Origin: Deltaproteobacteria bacterium
Lineage (GTDB): Bacteria > Desulfobacterota > DSM-4660 > Desulfatiglandales > HGW-15
NCBI GenBank assembly: GCA_024641835.1
Contig: JAHECH010000104.1
Span: 1 to 9,666, forward strand
Reading direction: 5' to 3'
DNA: 9,666 bases
The notes beneath the pieces are model-generated. The model saw only the letters and a list, made by a program, of their open reading frames with translations, was not told the origin of the DNA and searched no databases. Below, piece after piece: positions 1-7,100 of the stretch; within the stretch, counting starts at the first letter, position 1; every line of letters starts with the position of its first letter. Position numbers and translations under genes: made by a program.

Positions 1-867
1 CGCCAACTTGAAGGCATTGACCTGAAAGGTGGCGATAGGCTTCCCGAATTGAATCCTCTCCTGGCTGTACTTCATGGCCATTTCAAAGCAACCCTGGGCT
101 CCTCCGAGACCCATAGCCGCAATGGACAGGCGGCCCCCATCCAGCGTCTGCATCATTTGATAGAACCCGTGCCCCCTAGGCCCCAGAAGGTTATCCTTGG
201 GGACCCGGCAGTCGTCAAAGAAGAGCTGGGCCGTGTTCGAGGCGCGCCACATCATCTTTCCATGCATCTCTTTGGCCAGAAAGCCGGGCGTTCCTGATTC
301 GACAAGGATACAGGATAGTTCGGTGCGGCCATCCGGTTTCACCCCTGTCCGGCAAAGGGCTGTCACGCCAGCGGTGATTCTGCTCGCCGCATTGGTGATG
401 AAGACCTTGCTGCCGTTGATGACCCACTCATCCCCGTCCAAAGAGGCTGTGGTCTGGCTGTTGGCCGCATCCGAGCCAGCGTTGGGCTCTGTCAAACCGA
501 ATGCCCACAGGGTCTCTCCGGTGCACAATTTGGGAAGGTACTTGCGCTTCTGTTCCTCATTCCCGAAATAGTAGAGCGGACCGGTGCCCAATGAATTTCC
601 CGCGGCAATAGTTGCCGCATGCGACTGATCAACTCTCGCCACCTCCTCCGTCGCTATAATATAAGAGATATAGTCCATGCCTTGGCCACTGTATTTCTCA
701 GAAACAAACATCCCGAAGAGACCGAGCTCCCCCATTTTTCGCATGGTTTCATACGAGAATTCCTCTTTCTCATCCAGTTCCCTCGCCACTGGCTTGATCT
801 CTTTTTCAGCAAACTGGCGTACTGAATTTCTCAGGATTTCCTGTTCCATGGAAAGGTTGAAGTCCAT
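1..867 (-). CDS. Acyl-CoA dehydrogenase, C-terminus cut by window edge
   Basis: FAD-dependent enzyme that oxidises an acyl-CoA to the 2,3-enoyl-CoA and passes electrons to ETF. I translated 289 residues with no stop before the window edge. The family usually runs to about 380, so roughly 90 C-terminal residues lie outside. The N-terminal helical domain is residues 1-120. The signature AFGLTEPNAGSDA is at 122-134, the middle beta domain follows (WVINGSKVFITNA, 148-160), then FFDDCRVP near 216-223, and QERIQFGKPI at 269-278 in the C-terminal helical domain. The segment LDGGRLSIA (242-250) has Gly where isovaleryl-type enzymes carry their catalytic Glu. The base is therefore probably in the missing C-terminus, as in short- and medium-chain enzymes (inference). 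The ATG at 867 is preceded by AAAGGAG with 5 nt spacing. Family assignment is firm; chain-length specificity cannot be told. Confidence 0.95.
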   Translation of the reverse strand, partial: MDFNLSMEQEILRNSVRQFAEKEIKPVARELDEKEEFSYETMRKMGELGLFGMFVSEKYSGQGMDYISYIIATEEVARVDQSHAATIAAGNSLGTGPLYYFGNEEQKRKYLPKLCTGETLWAFGLTEPNAGSDAANSQTTASLDGDEWVINGSKVFITNAASRITAGVTALCRTGVKPDGRTELSCILVESGTPGFLAKEMHGKMMWRASNTAQLFFDDCRVPKDNLLGPRGHGFYQMMQTLDGGRLSIAAMGLGGAQGCFEMAMKYSQERIQFGKPIATFQVNAFKLA

Positions 868-910
868 CTCTTCTCCTTTGCTCCAAACAGCGATCTGAGA
901 GTTGAACCCT

Positions 911-939
911 TCTATAGAAATAAGGGGGAAATTTGTCAA
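911..939 (-). promoter_or_regulatory. Sigma-70-type promoter of the acyl-CoA dehydrogenase gene
   Basis: On the minus strand there is a perfect -35 hexamer TTGACA (939-934), a 17-bp spacer, and a -10-like TATAGA (916-911, 4 of 6 consensus bases). Transcription would start near 904, giving a leader of about 37 nt with the ribosome binding site AAAGGAG at 879-873. Position, spacing and strand all fit the dehydrogenase gene. No operator is obvious beside it. Confidence 0.65.
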
Positions 940-1164
940 TCCTTAATCTCGCCTTCAACGTTCTTTGGAAGCCATCCACACGGCGATTTCCCGTTACCCA
1001 TGGGCCTCTCGGCACCACCCGTCCGTAACTCCTTGAAATGACCAGTCCGGGAGCCTCGGTATTGAAGAAAAGGCACCATCACCCCGCCAGGAGATACCAC
1101 CGCATCGTTTGGACAGCAGCCCGAAAAGATGCAACCCGATTCTCAGGAGCAGTTTTGCACATGA

Positions 1165-1207
1165 CCAAAACAGACATAGGGCTGGGAAGCCCTTTCCCAA
1201 CCCTATG
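1165..1207 (-). terminator. Stem-loop terminator ending the lptF-lptG-GT4-PNPT operon
   Basis: Arms at 1207-1194 and 1188-1175 pair over 14 positions with a 5-nt loop. The single mismatch on the plus strand (C/A) becomes a G-U pair in minus-strand RNA, so the stem is fully paired only in the direction of the operon. It is followed by TCTGTTTTGG, an imperfect U-tract. The stem begins 20 nt after the stop codon of the sugar-phosphate transferase gene, so it should insulate the operon from the dehydrogenase gene downstream. Confidence 0.7.
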
Positions 1208-1227
1208 CCTGCCTGCCGAAGATATCT

Positions 1228-3057
1228 TCAGTTGATAATGATCCTCATCTGCTTTACGTCCACCTGGGCGTCCAGATCCGTGCATAACCTCCTGATGTCT
1301 TTTGTCTTCTCCGCACCATTGGCCTTAAAAGAAACGATGATCTTTTTAATGTCGTGCTTCCTGATGATTGTTTCCAGATCCTCACTCCCTCCCAAAACAG
1401 GATATCCCTCGATTTTTCTCCCGTGGAGCCGGGGATTGTCATCGATGAAACCCACAAGTTTCAACCCCAGTTCGTCATTGCTCTCAATCTCCTTCAGCGT
1501 CATCTGTCCCCCAATCCCTGCTCCAAAAATCAGAGTCCTTTCACCTTGCCGATTTCCCAGCCTGAGGCCCTCGTCAAGAATGCGGAAGGAAAGCCTCGAT
1601 AGGGATACAAGAATGAACATGAGACCCCAATAAATCACAAAAACGGCACGAGAAAAGCTTTCGAACCTATAGATGAACAGGATGATGAGGATCGACAGGA
1701 CAGTGCCTATGGTGATGGCCTTGATATATCCGATCAGGTCTCTGATGCCTGTCCTCTCCCACACCCCCCGGTAGACGCCCATGACGTAGAAAGAGAGGAT
1801 CTGGCAGGCGACCACGATGGGAAGCGATTTCAGAAAGAAATCGAAATTCCCACCCATGTCGCCTTCGAAGCGTAGGAGATAGGAGGTGTAGTAGGCCGCA
1901 GATACGAGAATGAAATCGAGAAAAACCTCAAACAGCCTTCTCTTGTATGTGATGTCGACAAGGATTGGGGTTAGAACATGGGAGGTATCCTGAGATAAAA
2001 TGGATTTTCCAGGATAAACTTTGACCCTTCCAAGATAGATCCAGAAAAGAGCCACGAGCACCAGGTAGAATATGATGAGGACAAGGGTAGTGCTGAAGTT
2101 CCAGTAGTGGAACGTTAGAGCGATGATGCCTGAAGCGGCGGAAAACCCATAGAGCACGAGGACCGCTTTCCTCTCCGAGAGCCCCACCGCCACCATGCGA
2201 TGTGATGAATGGTCTTTTCCACCCTGCGATATGGGGCGATTGAAAAGCTTGCGCATGACGCTCACGAAGCCCGTATCCACGATGGGAATAAACAGAATGA
2301 ATATGGGGATAGCAATCACGGAAAGCAAATGCCCCACACCCATGCCCGTCGCCTCCCGACCCCCGCTGATCATTGTCAGACAGGCAATCATGAAGCCGAT
2401 GAAGAGGCTCCCCGCATCCCCCATAAAAATACTGGCAGGATTGAAATTGTATACGAGAAATCCAAGAATAGCACCGAGATATCCTGCGCTCACGAGGAGC
2501 ACAAAACTGAGGGACTGGCTCATCTCGGCCTTCAGGAATTGAGTCAGAAAAACGAAGATCCCAGCGATAAAAGCAATCCCCGCAGACAACCCGTCCATGT
2601 TGTCCAGGAGATTGAAGGCATTGGTGATACCCACGATCCAGACAATGGAGAGGAATAGATTCAGGGTCATGGAAGAAGTCCAGCTCAGCCGCAATCCCAA
2701 ATAGACGACAATGGAGGAAATGATGATCTGGGCAGCGAGCTTGTGCTGGGGATCCATGCTGATGATGTCATCAGTCAGACCCAGGAGAAACATGGCTAAG
2801 GAGCCGAGAATGACGGGCAGATAAGGTCGTCCAATGAATGACCAGTCCGTGAAGGCAAAAGAGAAACCCCAGGTGATGATGGCAGAAAGGAATATCGCCG
2901 CTCCACCCATGAGGGGTGTTGCTCTCTTGTGCCACCGGGTATCTTTGGGAACAGCCACCTGCCCTGTCCTCAGAGCAACCTTTCTTACGAGGGGCGTTAA
3001 GAGGAGAGATAGCAGGAAACTGCCTGCGAAAGGAATGATGTAATGGAGCATGGACAT
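1228..3057 (-). CDS. WecA/MraY-like sugar-1-phosphate transferase fused to FlaA1/PglF-type membrane-Rossmann module
   Basis: The 609-residue membrane protein has two parts. Residues 1-345 are a polyprenyl-phosphate sugar-1-phosphate transferase (GT4/MraY/WecA superfamily) with about 11 membrane segments. Its hallmarks are LTDDIISMD (94-102; Mg-binding Asp pair D96/D97), NAFNLLDNMDGL (146-157), FMGDAGS (211-217) and the last-loop motif DHSSHR (282-287). It should transfer a HexNAc-1-phosphate from a UDP-sugar to undecaprenyl phosphate. Residues about 365-609 hold four more membrane segments (375-395, 408-428, 443-465, 470-488; YLLRFEG at 393-399) and a Rossmann fold with LIFGAGIGGQ (509-518) and VGFIDDNP (535-542). 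This matches the N-terminal half of FlaA1/PglF dehydratases or WbaP transferases, but no SDR or hexose-P-transferase domain follows. It is the last gene of the operon, 31 nt after the GT4 gene. The start at 3057 has only a weak purine stretch upstream; ATG at 3051 is an alternative. The exact sugar is unknown. Confidence 0.88.
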   Translation of the reverse strand: MSMLHYIIPFAGSFLLSLLLTPLVRKVALRTGQVAVPKDTRWHKRATPLMGGAAIFLSAIITWGFSFAFTDWSFIGRPYLPVILGSLAMFLLGLTDDIISMDPQHKLAAQIIISSIVVYLGLRLSWTSSMTLNLFLSIVWIVGITNAFNLLDNMDGLSAGIAFIAGIFVFLTQFLKAEMSQSLSFVLLVSAGYLGAILGFLVYNFNPASIFMGDAGSLFIGFMIACLTMISGGREATGMGVGHLLSVIAIPIFILFIPIVDTGFVSVMRKLFNRPISQGGKDHSSHRMVAVGLSERKAVLVLYGFSAASGIIALTFHYWNFSTTLVLIIFYLVLVALFWIYLGRVKVYPGKSILSQDTSHVLTPILVDITYKRRLFEVFLDFILVSAAYYTSYLLRFEGDMGGNFDFFLKSLPIVVACQILSFYVMGVYRGVWERTGIRDLIGYIKAITIGTVLSILIILFIYRFESFSRAVFVIYWGLMFILVSLSRLSFRILDEGLRLGNRQGERTLIFGAGIGGQMTLKEIESNDELGLKLVGFIDDNPRLHGRKIEGYPVLGGSEDLETIIRKHDIKKIIVSFKANGAEKTKDIRRLCTDLDAQVDVKQMRIIIN

Positions 3058-3088
3058 GGCTTTCTTTTCGGGTCTATCCCCGCGCTCC

Positions 3089-4315
3089 TCAAAGCATCAA
3101 TTCCTCATACAAGGATTCCATGTCTTTGACAAGCCTTTCCACTGAAAACTGTTTGCACGCATACTGGCTCGCTTTTTCGGCCATTTCCCCGGCCCATTCC
3201 CTGTGTTTGTTAAGATGGAGCAGCGCCTTTGTCAAGATTATGGGCTTTGCCGATGGAACCAACAGCCCTCTTTCCGCGACCTTATATCCTTCGATCTCCT
3301 CCCTGTCAATCGAACCGAGAAGATCCGGAACACCCCCAACCTCTGTGGCCACCACCGGTTTTCGTGCGGCCATCGCCTCGATCAACGTCACGGGCGTCCC
3401 TTCATTCAAAGAGGTGAGGACAACCACATCCATGGCGTTGTAGACAGCTGCCATATCTTTTTGCCACCCGGAAAAAGTGACCGCACGACTCACTCCCAAT
3501 TCCTTGGCATAGTTCATCAGCTCCTCACTGAGTTCCCCATCTCCGACGATCAAGAACCCGTAAACCTGGTCTCCCGATGCCTCAAGCAAACCCTTTGCCG
3601 CCTCCAGAAACATCCTGTGGTTCTTGACTCCCGTCAACCTGCCCACAATTCCTATTACAGTGATCCGATCCGGAGCAGCGGGGAAAAGCCGCTTTCTCAT
3701 GGCCGTCCCTGAATCACTCCGTGCCTTGAAACCCTGGAGATCAAACCCGAGCGGGATTACCCTCACTTTTGCTGGATCGGCGATGCAATACTTGTCGCAG
3801 ATTTCCTTCTTCTGGAGAGGGCTCACGACGACAATCCTATCGGTAAACTTGGCCAGGAATCTTTCAACTTGAACAAAGGCCAGGCTCTTAAGGGGACCGA
3901 AGTAGCTGTGGAACACATGACCGTGAAAAGTATGGACAAGTCTTATCCTGGATCGTTTGCGCCTGACTGCATTCAGGCTCATGCCGGTCAGGCGGCCCAG
4001 GGTCCCAGCCTTTGCCGTGTGAGTGTGGATAATGTCAGGATCGAATTCCTTGGCCAGGGTTCTCAATTCTTTCAAAGCAGAGATATCCCCTAGAGGCGAG
4101 AGCTCCCTCCCAAGGTTCTCAACCATCACAAAGTCAATTCCTTTTCCCATCGCGAGGTAGGACATATCCCCTTCATGCGCGCCTACCTTCCCGCAGACGA
4201 GGCGAGTTTGATAACGGTCCCTGGCCAGTCTGTCGCACAGCGAGATGACGTGAATGGCTGGTCCGCCAATGTTCAGCCTTGCAATCGCACGAAGAATTCG
4301 GATGGGTGCTATCAT
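3089..4315 (-). CDS. GT4-family glycosyltransferase
   Basis: A 408-residue GT-B-fold, retaining glycosyltransferase, probably cytoplasmic or membrane-associated, that transfers a sugar from a nucleotide donor during surface-glycan assembly. The N-terminal domain has the glycine-rich acceptor loop LNIGGPAIHV (14-23), DIIHTHTAKAGTLGRL (94-109) and HTFHGHVF (128-135). The linker carries PLGFDLQGF (188-196). The C-terminal donor domain has GIVGRLTGVKNH (222-233), VGDGELSEEL (257-266) and the EX7E motif E305-GTPVTLI-E313 that contacts the nucleotide sugar. The frame stays open upstream to 4408, but that would overlap lptG by 64 bp and add residues with no family likeness. I chose ATG 4315, which puts the Rossmann start IRILRAIARL at the N-terminus and leaves a 29-nt gap after lptG. 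The ribosome binding site is weak, and TTG two codons upstream is possible. Donor and acceptor are unknown. Confidence 0.9.
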   Translation of the reverse strand: MIAPIRILRAIARLNIGGPAIHVISLCDRLARDRYQTRLVCGKVGAHEGDMSYLAMGKGIDFVMVENLGRELSPLGDISALKELRTLAKEFDPDIIHTHTAKAGTLGRLTGMSLNAVRRKRSRIRLVHTFHGHVFHSYFGPLKSLAFVQVERFLAKFTDRIVVVSPLQKKEICDKYCIADPAKVRVIPLGFDLQGFKARSDSGTAMRKRLFPAAPDRITVIGIVGRLTGVKNHRMFLEAAKGLLEASGDQVYGFLIVGDGELSEELMNYAKELGVSRAVTFSGWQKDMAAVYNAMDVVVLTSLNEGTPVTLIEAMAARKPVVATEVGGVPDLLGSIDREEIEGYKVAERGLLVPSAKPIILTKALLHLNKHREWAGEMAEKASQYACKQFSVERLVKDMESLYEELML

Positions 4316-4344
4316 GCCCAAATGGATGCAGGTGAAGGCGGAAT

Positions 4345-5421
4345 CTACTTCTCGAGGCCGATCATCAGGTAAGTGCCAATCAATAAGAAGACGATATTGG
4401 CAAGCCATGCTGCCAGCAGGGGAGGCAGGGTCCCGGAAAGGCCCAGGCTACGAGAAAATCCCAAGACGACGAGATAAAGAAAACATACGGCTATGCCAAA
4501 ACAAACAGCCAGCGGCGTGCCTCCCCTTCTAAGCCGGAGACTGATCGGGATCCCGATAAGGACTAGGACCACGCTGATCAAGGGAAAGGCGACTTTGACA
4601 TTCATGTCCACGAGATATATCGAGTTGTCATACCCCTCATCCTTGACTCTCTCAGCGTAGCGCTTCAATTCCCAGTAATTCATCTCTTCGGGTTTTCTCG
4701 TACCCGCCATAAAAGTCTCAGGTCCCTCGGGTAATCGCAGATCCAGCGTCACAAACCTTTTTAACCCGTAATCGCCTCCCTCCCCCAGTTCCTGGATGAT
4801 ACCGTTTTCAATCCTCCAAAATCCGTTCTCCCACTTTCCCATTCGGCCGTCTATTCTCTTGACGAGACGGAAGTCTTTATCAAAAAAGAAGAAACTCAAT
4901 CCCTCCATGAGCTTTTTCTTGCTGTCGTAGTGCCTGATCCAGTAGATGGAATTTGTTCCCTTGTACCAGATTTGATTCTTGCCATAAAAAAGGTTGGGGT
5001 CTTGTTTCTCGACCTCTATATTCCATATCCTGTTGCTTTTGGAGGTCGTATAAGGAACGACGGTCTCAGAGAGCACAAATACCAAGGCGCCGGTGAGGAG
5101 TGAAGCTCCAACAATAATTCTTGAGAGGCTGAAAAGATTGAGCCCGCTCGCTTTTAGGGCTGTGATCTCGTTCCTTTTCTTCATGTTTGAAAACAACATC
5201 ATGACAGCGATCAGGGTCGCAGGGGGAATCATGTTGCTCACGATAAAAGGGGTTTCGTACAGGAAGTGAAGCAGCATACTGCTTTTTGAAGCTTTCGATT
5301 CGATGGCATTATTCACCTTTTCCATGAAATCGATCACCAGGTACAGGAAAATGAAAACGCCTTCACACAGAACAAAAAGCTTGAAAAATTCCCTTAAAAG
5401 ATACCTGGAAAGGACCTTCAT
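4345..5421 (-). CDS. lptG: LPS export ABC transporter permease LptG
   Basis: Inner-membrane subunit of LptB2FG, which extracts LPS from the inner membrane and passes it to the LptC-LptA bridge. At 358 residues it has the normal family length. It has an N-terminal amphipathic helix and three membrane segments in residues 1-125, a periplasmic jellyroll domain at about 130-265, and three membrane segments in 276-355. The coupling-helix region NEITALKASGLNLFSL (84-99), which meets LptB, and the segment VKVAFPLISVVLVLIGIPIS (275-294) followed by a basic stretch are typical of the YjgP/YjgQ family. The ATG lies 4 nt after the lptF stop, and the AGGAG in the last lptF codons can serve as its ribosome binding site, so translation is probably coupled. 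I call it LptG rather than LptF because it is second in the usual lptF-lptG order; sequence alone separates the two less firmly. Confidence 0.92.
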   Translation of the reverse strand: MKVLSRYLLREFFKLFVLCEGVFIFLYLVIDFMEKVNNAIESKASKSSMLLHFLYETPFIVSNMIPPATLIAVMMLFSNMKKRNEITALKASGLNLFSLSRIIVGASLLTGALVFVLSETVVPYTTSKSNRIWNIEVEKQDPNLFYGKNQIWYKGTNSIYWIRHYDSKKKLMEGLSFFFFDKDFRLVKRIDGRMGKWENGFWRIENGIIQELGEGGDYGLKRFVTLDLRLPEGPETFMAGTRKPEEMNYWELKRYAERVKDEGYDNSIYLVDMNVKVAFPLISVVLVLIGIPISLRLRRGGTPLAVCFGIAVCFLYLVVLGFSRSLGLSGTLPPLLAAWLANIVFLLIGTYLMIGLEK

Positions 5422-5425
5422 CGCC

Positions 5426-6583
5426 CTAATACTCCTGAACTTTGAGAATCCTGTTGAGCAGGTTGATGGAACGCTCCTCTCCTGCCCTTTTCATGAGGAA
5501 CACGCAGGACGCAAGCAGAAAGAGATCAGGTAACCAGGCACCGATATAAGGCGACAGGATTCCACTCTCGCGAAGGCCTCTCATGCCGGCTAGGAAAAGA
5601 TAATAGACAAGAAAAACGAGCAGGCTGATCACAATGCCGGCAAACCGGCCACCCGCCCTGATCTGCGCCCCGAGAGGAGCTCCGATCATTCCCATCAAGA
5701 ATACGGCAAAAGGTATAGAGAACTTCTCCATCAACTCCATGACCATCTCATTGTATCTTGCTTCATTCCTCGGCGTTGTTTTGAGCTTTTGTATCAAGTC
5801 CTGAACGAACATTTCGTTTGGATCAGGGGTTCTCGAAGAAAGCGCAGGCATCAGGTCTTCAGTACCGAGGCTCAGATCGTACGTACTGAACTTTATGGTC
5901 CTGGCTGTTTCCAAATTCTTGTCTGTTGTGAAAACAATGCCATCCTGGAAATGAATCGTGATTCTCTTGGATTTGGGGTTGACGAAGATTCCGCCTTCCT
6001 TGGCTACGATGGAACTCGTCATCGATGGATCGCGGCGATCTACCACAAAAATATCGCTCATGGTTTTATCTCTCACCGAAAAGTGGTTCACATAAAATGT
6101 GACTCCCTGGAAAGGTTCACAGAAGATCCTTTCCCTGATGCCCATATCCGGTTTTGAATAAGCCAGCTGGAATGCCAGATCCTTGAACGATCTGTTTCCT
6201 AAAGGAGCGACGACAAGGCTTATGGAGCAGGCCACAAGAAATGCGATTCCAGACACAAAAACGACCGGCGGAAGGAGTTGATACAGTCCAATGCCCGATG
6301 TCTTTATGGCCTGGATCTCGTTATCTGCGGACAGGCGTAGAAACGCGACGAAAACTGACATCAAAACCGTTGCAGGAAGGGCAAAAAGGATCAGACCGGG
6401 CAAAAGGTACAAAACGATCATGGCAATGCCCAGAAGAGGCACACCGTGGTTCACAACCCACTCAGATAAGTTGAGCATGGTCGCTGCAAGAACGATGAAT
6501 ATGAACACGATGAGGCTTGCCGTGAAAACCGGCCAGATCTCATGAAGGATGTATTTGTAAAGGGTGAGTTTCATATGAGCCAT
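5426..6583 (-). CDS. lptF: LPS export ABC transporter permease LptF
   Basis: Partner permease of LptG in the LptB2FG lipopolysaccharide exporter. The 385-residue protein opens with a basic amphipathic stretch (MKLTLYKYILHEI) and three membrane segments up to about residue 127. The coupling helix RLSADNEIQAIKTSGIG lies at about 83-99. A periplasmic jellyroll domain (about 130-285) and three C-terminal membrane segments follow, starting with KFSIPFAVFLMGMIGAPLGA (287-306) and GGR. This layout is diagnostic of the YjgP/YjgQ family. It is the first gene of the four-gene operon. ATG 6583 has a weak GAGAG about 8 nt upstream; a TTG at 6586 and an ATG at 6574 are alternatives. I found no convincing sigma-70 promoter in front, only the 17-bp repeat array about 60 bp upstream of the start. 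lptA, lptB and lptC are not in the window. Confidence 0.93.
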   Translation of the reverse strand: MAHMKLTLYKYILHEIWPVFTASLIVFIFIVLAATMLNLSEWVVNHGVPLLGIAMIVLYLLPGLILFALPATVLMSVFVAFLRLSADNEIQAIKTSGIGLYQLLPPVVFVSGIAFLVACSISLVVAPLGNRSFKDLAFQLAYSKPDMGIRERIFCEPFQGVTFYVNHFSVRDKTMSDIFVVDRRDPSMTSSIVAKEGGIFVNPKSKRITIHFQDGIVFTTDKNLETARTIKFSTYDLSLGTEDLMPALSSRTPDPNEMFVQDLIQKLKTTPRNEARYNEMVMELMEKFSIPFAVFLMGMIGAPLGAQIRAGGRFAGIVISLLVFLVYYLFLAGMRGLRESGILSPYIGAWLPDLFLLASCVFLMKRAGEERSINLLNRILKVQEY

Positions 6584-6642
6584 CAAGCGTCTCTCAAGAT
6601 CATGCCCTTTTCGGCTACCCGTTTACTGCTAGGAGCACCAAA

Positions 6643-6710
6643 CCATTTGCATGGCGTACCCATTTGCATGGCGTACCCATTTGCATGGCGTACCCATTTG
6701 CATGGCGTAC
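6643..6710. repeat. Four perfect tandem copies of a 17-bp unit
   Basis: The unit CCATTTGCATGGCGTAC repeats without a single change at 6643-6659, 6660-6676, 6677-6693 and 6694-6710. It breaks down at CCCCGAGGGG. Each unit contains CCAT-TTGC-ATGG, and across unit borders ATGG-CGTAC-CCAT, so short dyads alternate along the array. The unit is not a multiple of 3, so the array would rotate frames if translated. The last copy ends 60 bp before the lptF start codon. It could be an operator-like array, a strain-variable minisatellite or the edge of a mobile element; the sequence alone does not decide. Confidence 0.97.
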
Positions 6711-6744
6711 CCCCGAGGGGCATGGGGTTTTTCTGAAGTGACTG

Positions 6745-6785
6745 GCCCTGTTGAATAGGGTTCCCTTCGGGAAATTCAACAGGGC
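6745..6785. repeat. Hairpin with 12-bp stem and nested inner stem
   Basis: GCCCTGTTGAAT (6745-6756) pairs perfectly with ATTCAACAGGGC (6774-6785). Inside, TTCCC-TTC-GGGAA (6761-6773) forms a second stem after a 4-nt bulge. It has no U-tract, and it lies between the 5' ends of two divergent genes, so a transcription terminator is not the natural reading. Confidence 0.85.
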
Positions 6786-6803
6786 TGGCGGGAGGCCGCC
6801 GTC

Positions 6804-6900
6804 CTTTTCGTGACTTATCCGTGGGGGAAGCCGCAGCCCTGAGCCTGTCGAAGGGAATGCGGAGGGGGCAGAACTCCCCCATGGATAAGTCACTGAAAAG
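6804..6900. repeat. Long imperfect palindrome, about 97 nt (MITE/REP-like)
   Basis: The outer arms 6804-6828 and 6875-6900 pair over 25 positions with one G-U pair (6821/6882) and one bulged base (6894). The interior folds further: CCGCA (6831-6835) with TGCGG (6858-6862), then CCCT (6837-6840) with AGGG (6852-6855). The tip CCCTGAGCCTGTCGAAGGG (6837-6855) resembles, from memory, a short palindromic repeat common in the intergenic DNA of many bacteria (CTTCGACAAGCTCAGG type). A miniature transposable or REP-type element is the likeliest identity. No transposase is visible in the window. Confidence 0.85.
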
Positions 6901-6905
6901 ACGAA

Positions 6906-6953
6906 CCCGCCTCTGGCGGGCCAGGCCGGGAGACGTGGCCGCCTCTGGCGGCC
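6906..6953. repeat. Two small GC-rich hairpins sharing CCGCCTCTGGCGG
   Basis: CCCGCC-TCT-GGCGGG (6906-6920) and GGCCGCC-TCT-GGCGGCC (6937-6953) are both perfect palindromes around the same TCT loop, 16 nt apart. They follow directly on the long palindrome and look like two diverged copies of one short intergenic repeat. Their function is unknown. Confidence 0.85.
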
Positions 6954-7071
6954 TTGGAACGAAAGAAAATCCCCATGCCCCGCAAAATTGACTTCCTTGC
7001 CCGGCGAGGCGCCCCAGAGAGGTACTCCGTGCGGAAGGATGGTTATCGAGTCTGGGAAAGCAAGAAGTTTC

Positions 7072-7100
7072 TTGATTTCTCCTTCCACCGTGGGTAGATT
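7072..7100 (+). promoter_or_regulatory. Candidate promoter of the GT39 glycosyltransferase gene
   Basis: TTGATT (7072-7077), a 17-bp spacer and TAGATT (7095-7100) match 4 of 6 consensus bases in each hexamer, with ideal spacing. The start point would be near 7107 and the leader about 60 nt. It is the best match I found upstream of the gene, but matches of this quality also arise by chance. Confidence 0.35.

Larger units (their letters stand above)
868..1227. other. Intergenic region between acyl-CoA dehydrogenase gene and glycan operon
   Basis: This 360-bp gap holds the promoter and ribosome binding site of the dehydrogenase gene at its left end and a stem-loop terminator of the upstream operon at its right end. 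In the middle, about 945-1160, I see no convincing gene, RNA or repeat. The short open frames there have no family resemblance and no good ribosome binding site. Confidence 0.6.

Noticed and set aside
2209..2658. 149-codon plus-strand frame antisense to the sugar-phosphate transferase
   Set aside because: It is a shadow of the real gene: rich in His, Lys, Glu and Asn as antisense to a membrane protein, with no family likeness.
6645..6652. ATTTGCAT octamer in each 17-bp repeat
   Set aside because: It equals the eukaryotic octamer site, which has no meaning in a bacterial genome.
6643..6710. CRISPR array
   Set aside because: The 17-bp units abut directly with no spacers, and no cas genes are present.
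6711..6732. CCCC/GGGG stem followed by TTTTT, looking like a plus-strand terminator
   Set aside because: The stem is only 4 bp, and no plus-strand gene ends upstream of it.
6975..7097. 40-codon plus-strand frame, MPRKIDFLARRGAPERY and onward to a TAG
   Set aside because: It has no clear ribosome binding site and no recognisable family, and its stop codon overlaps the candidate -10 element of the GT39 gene.
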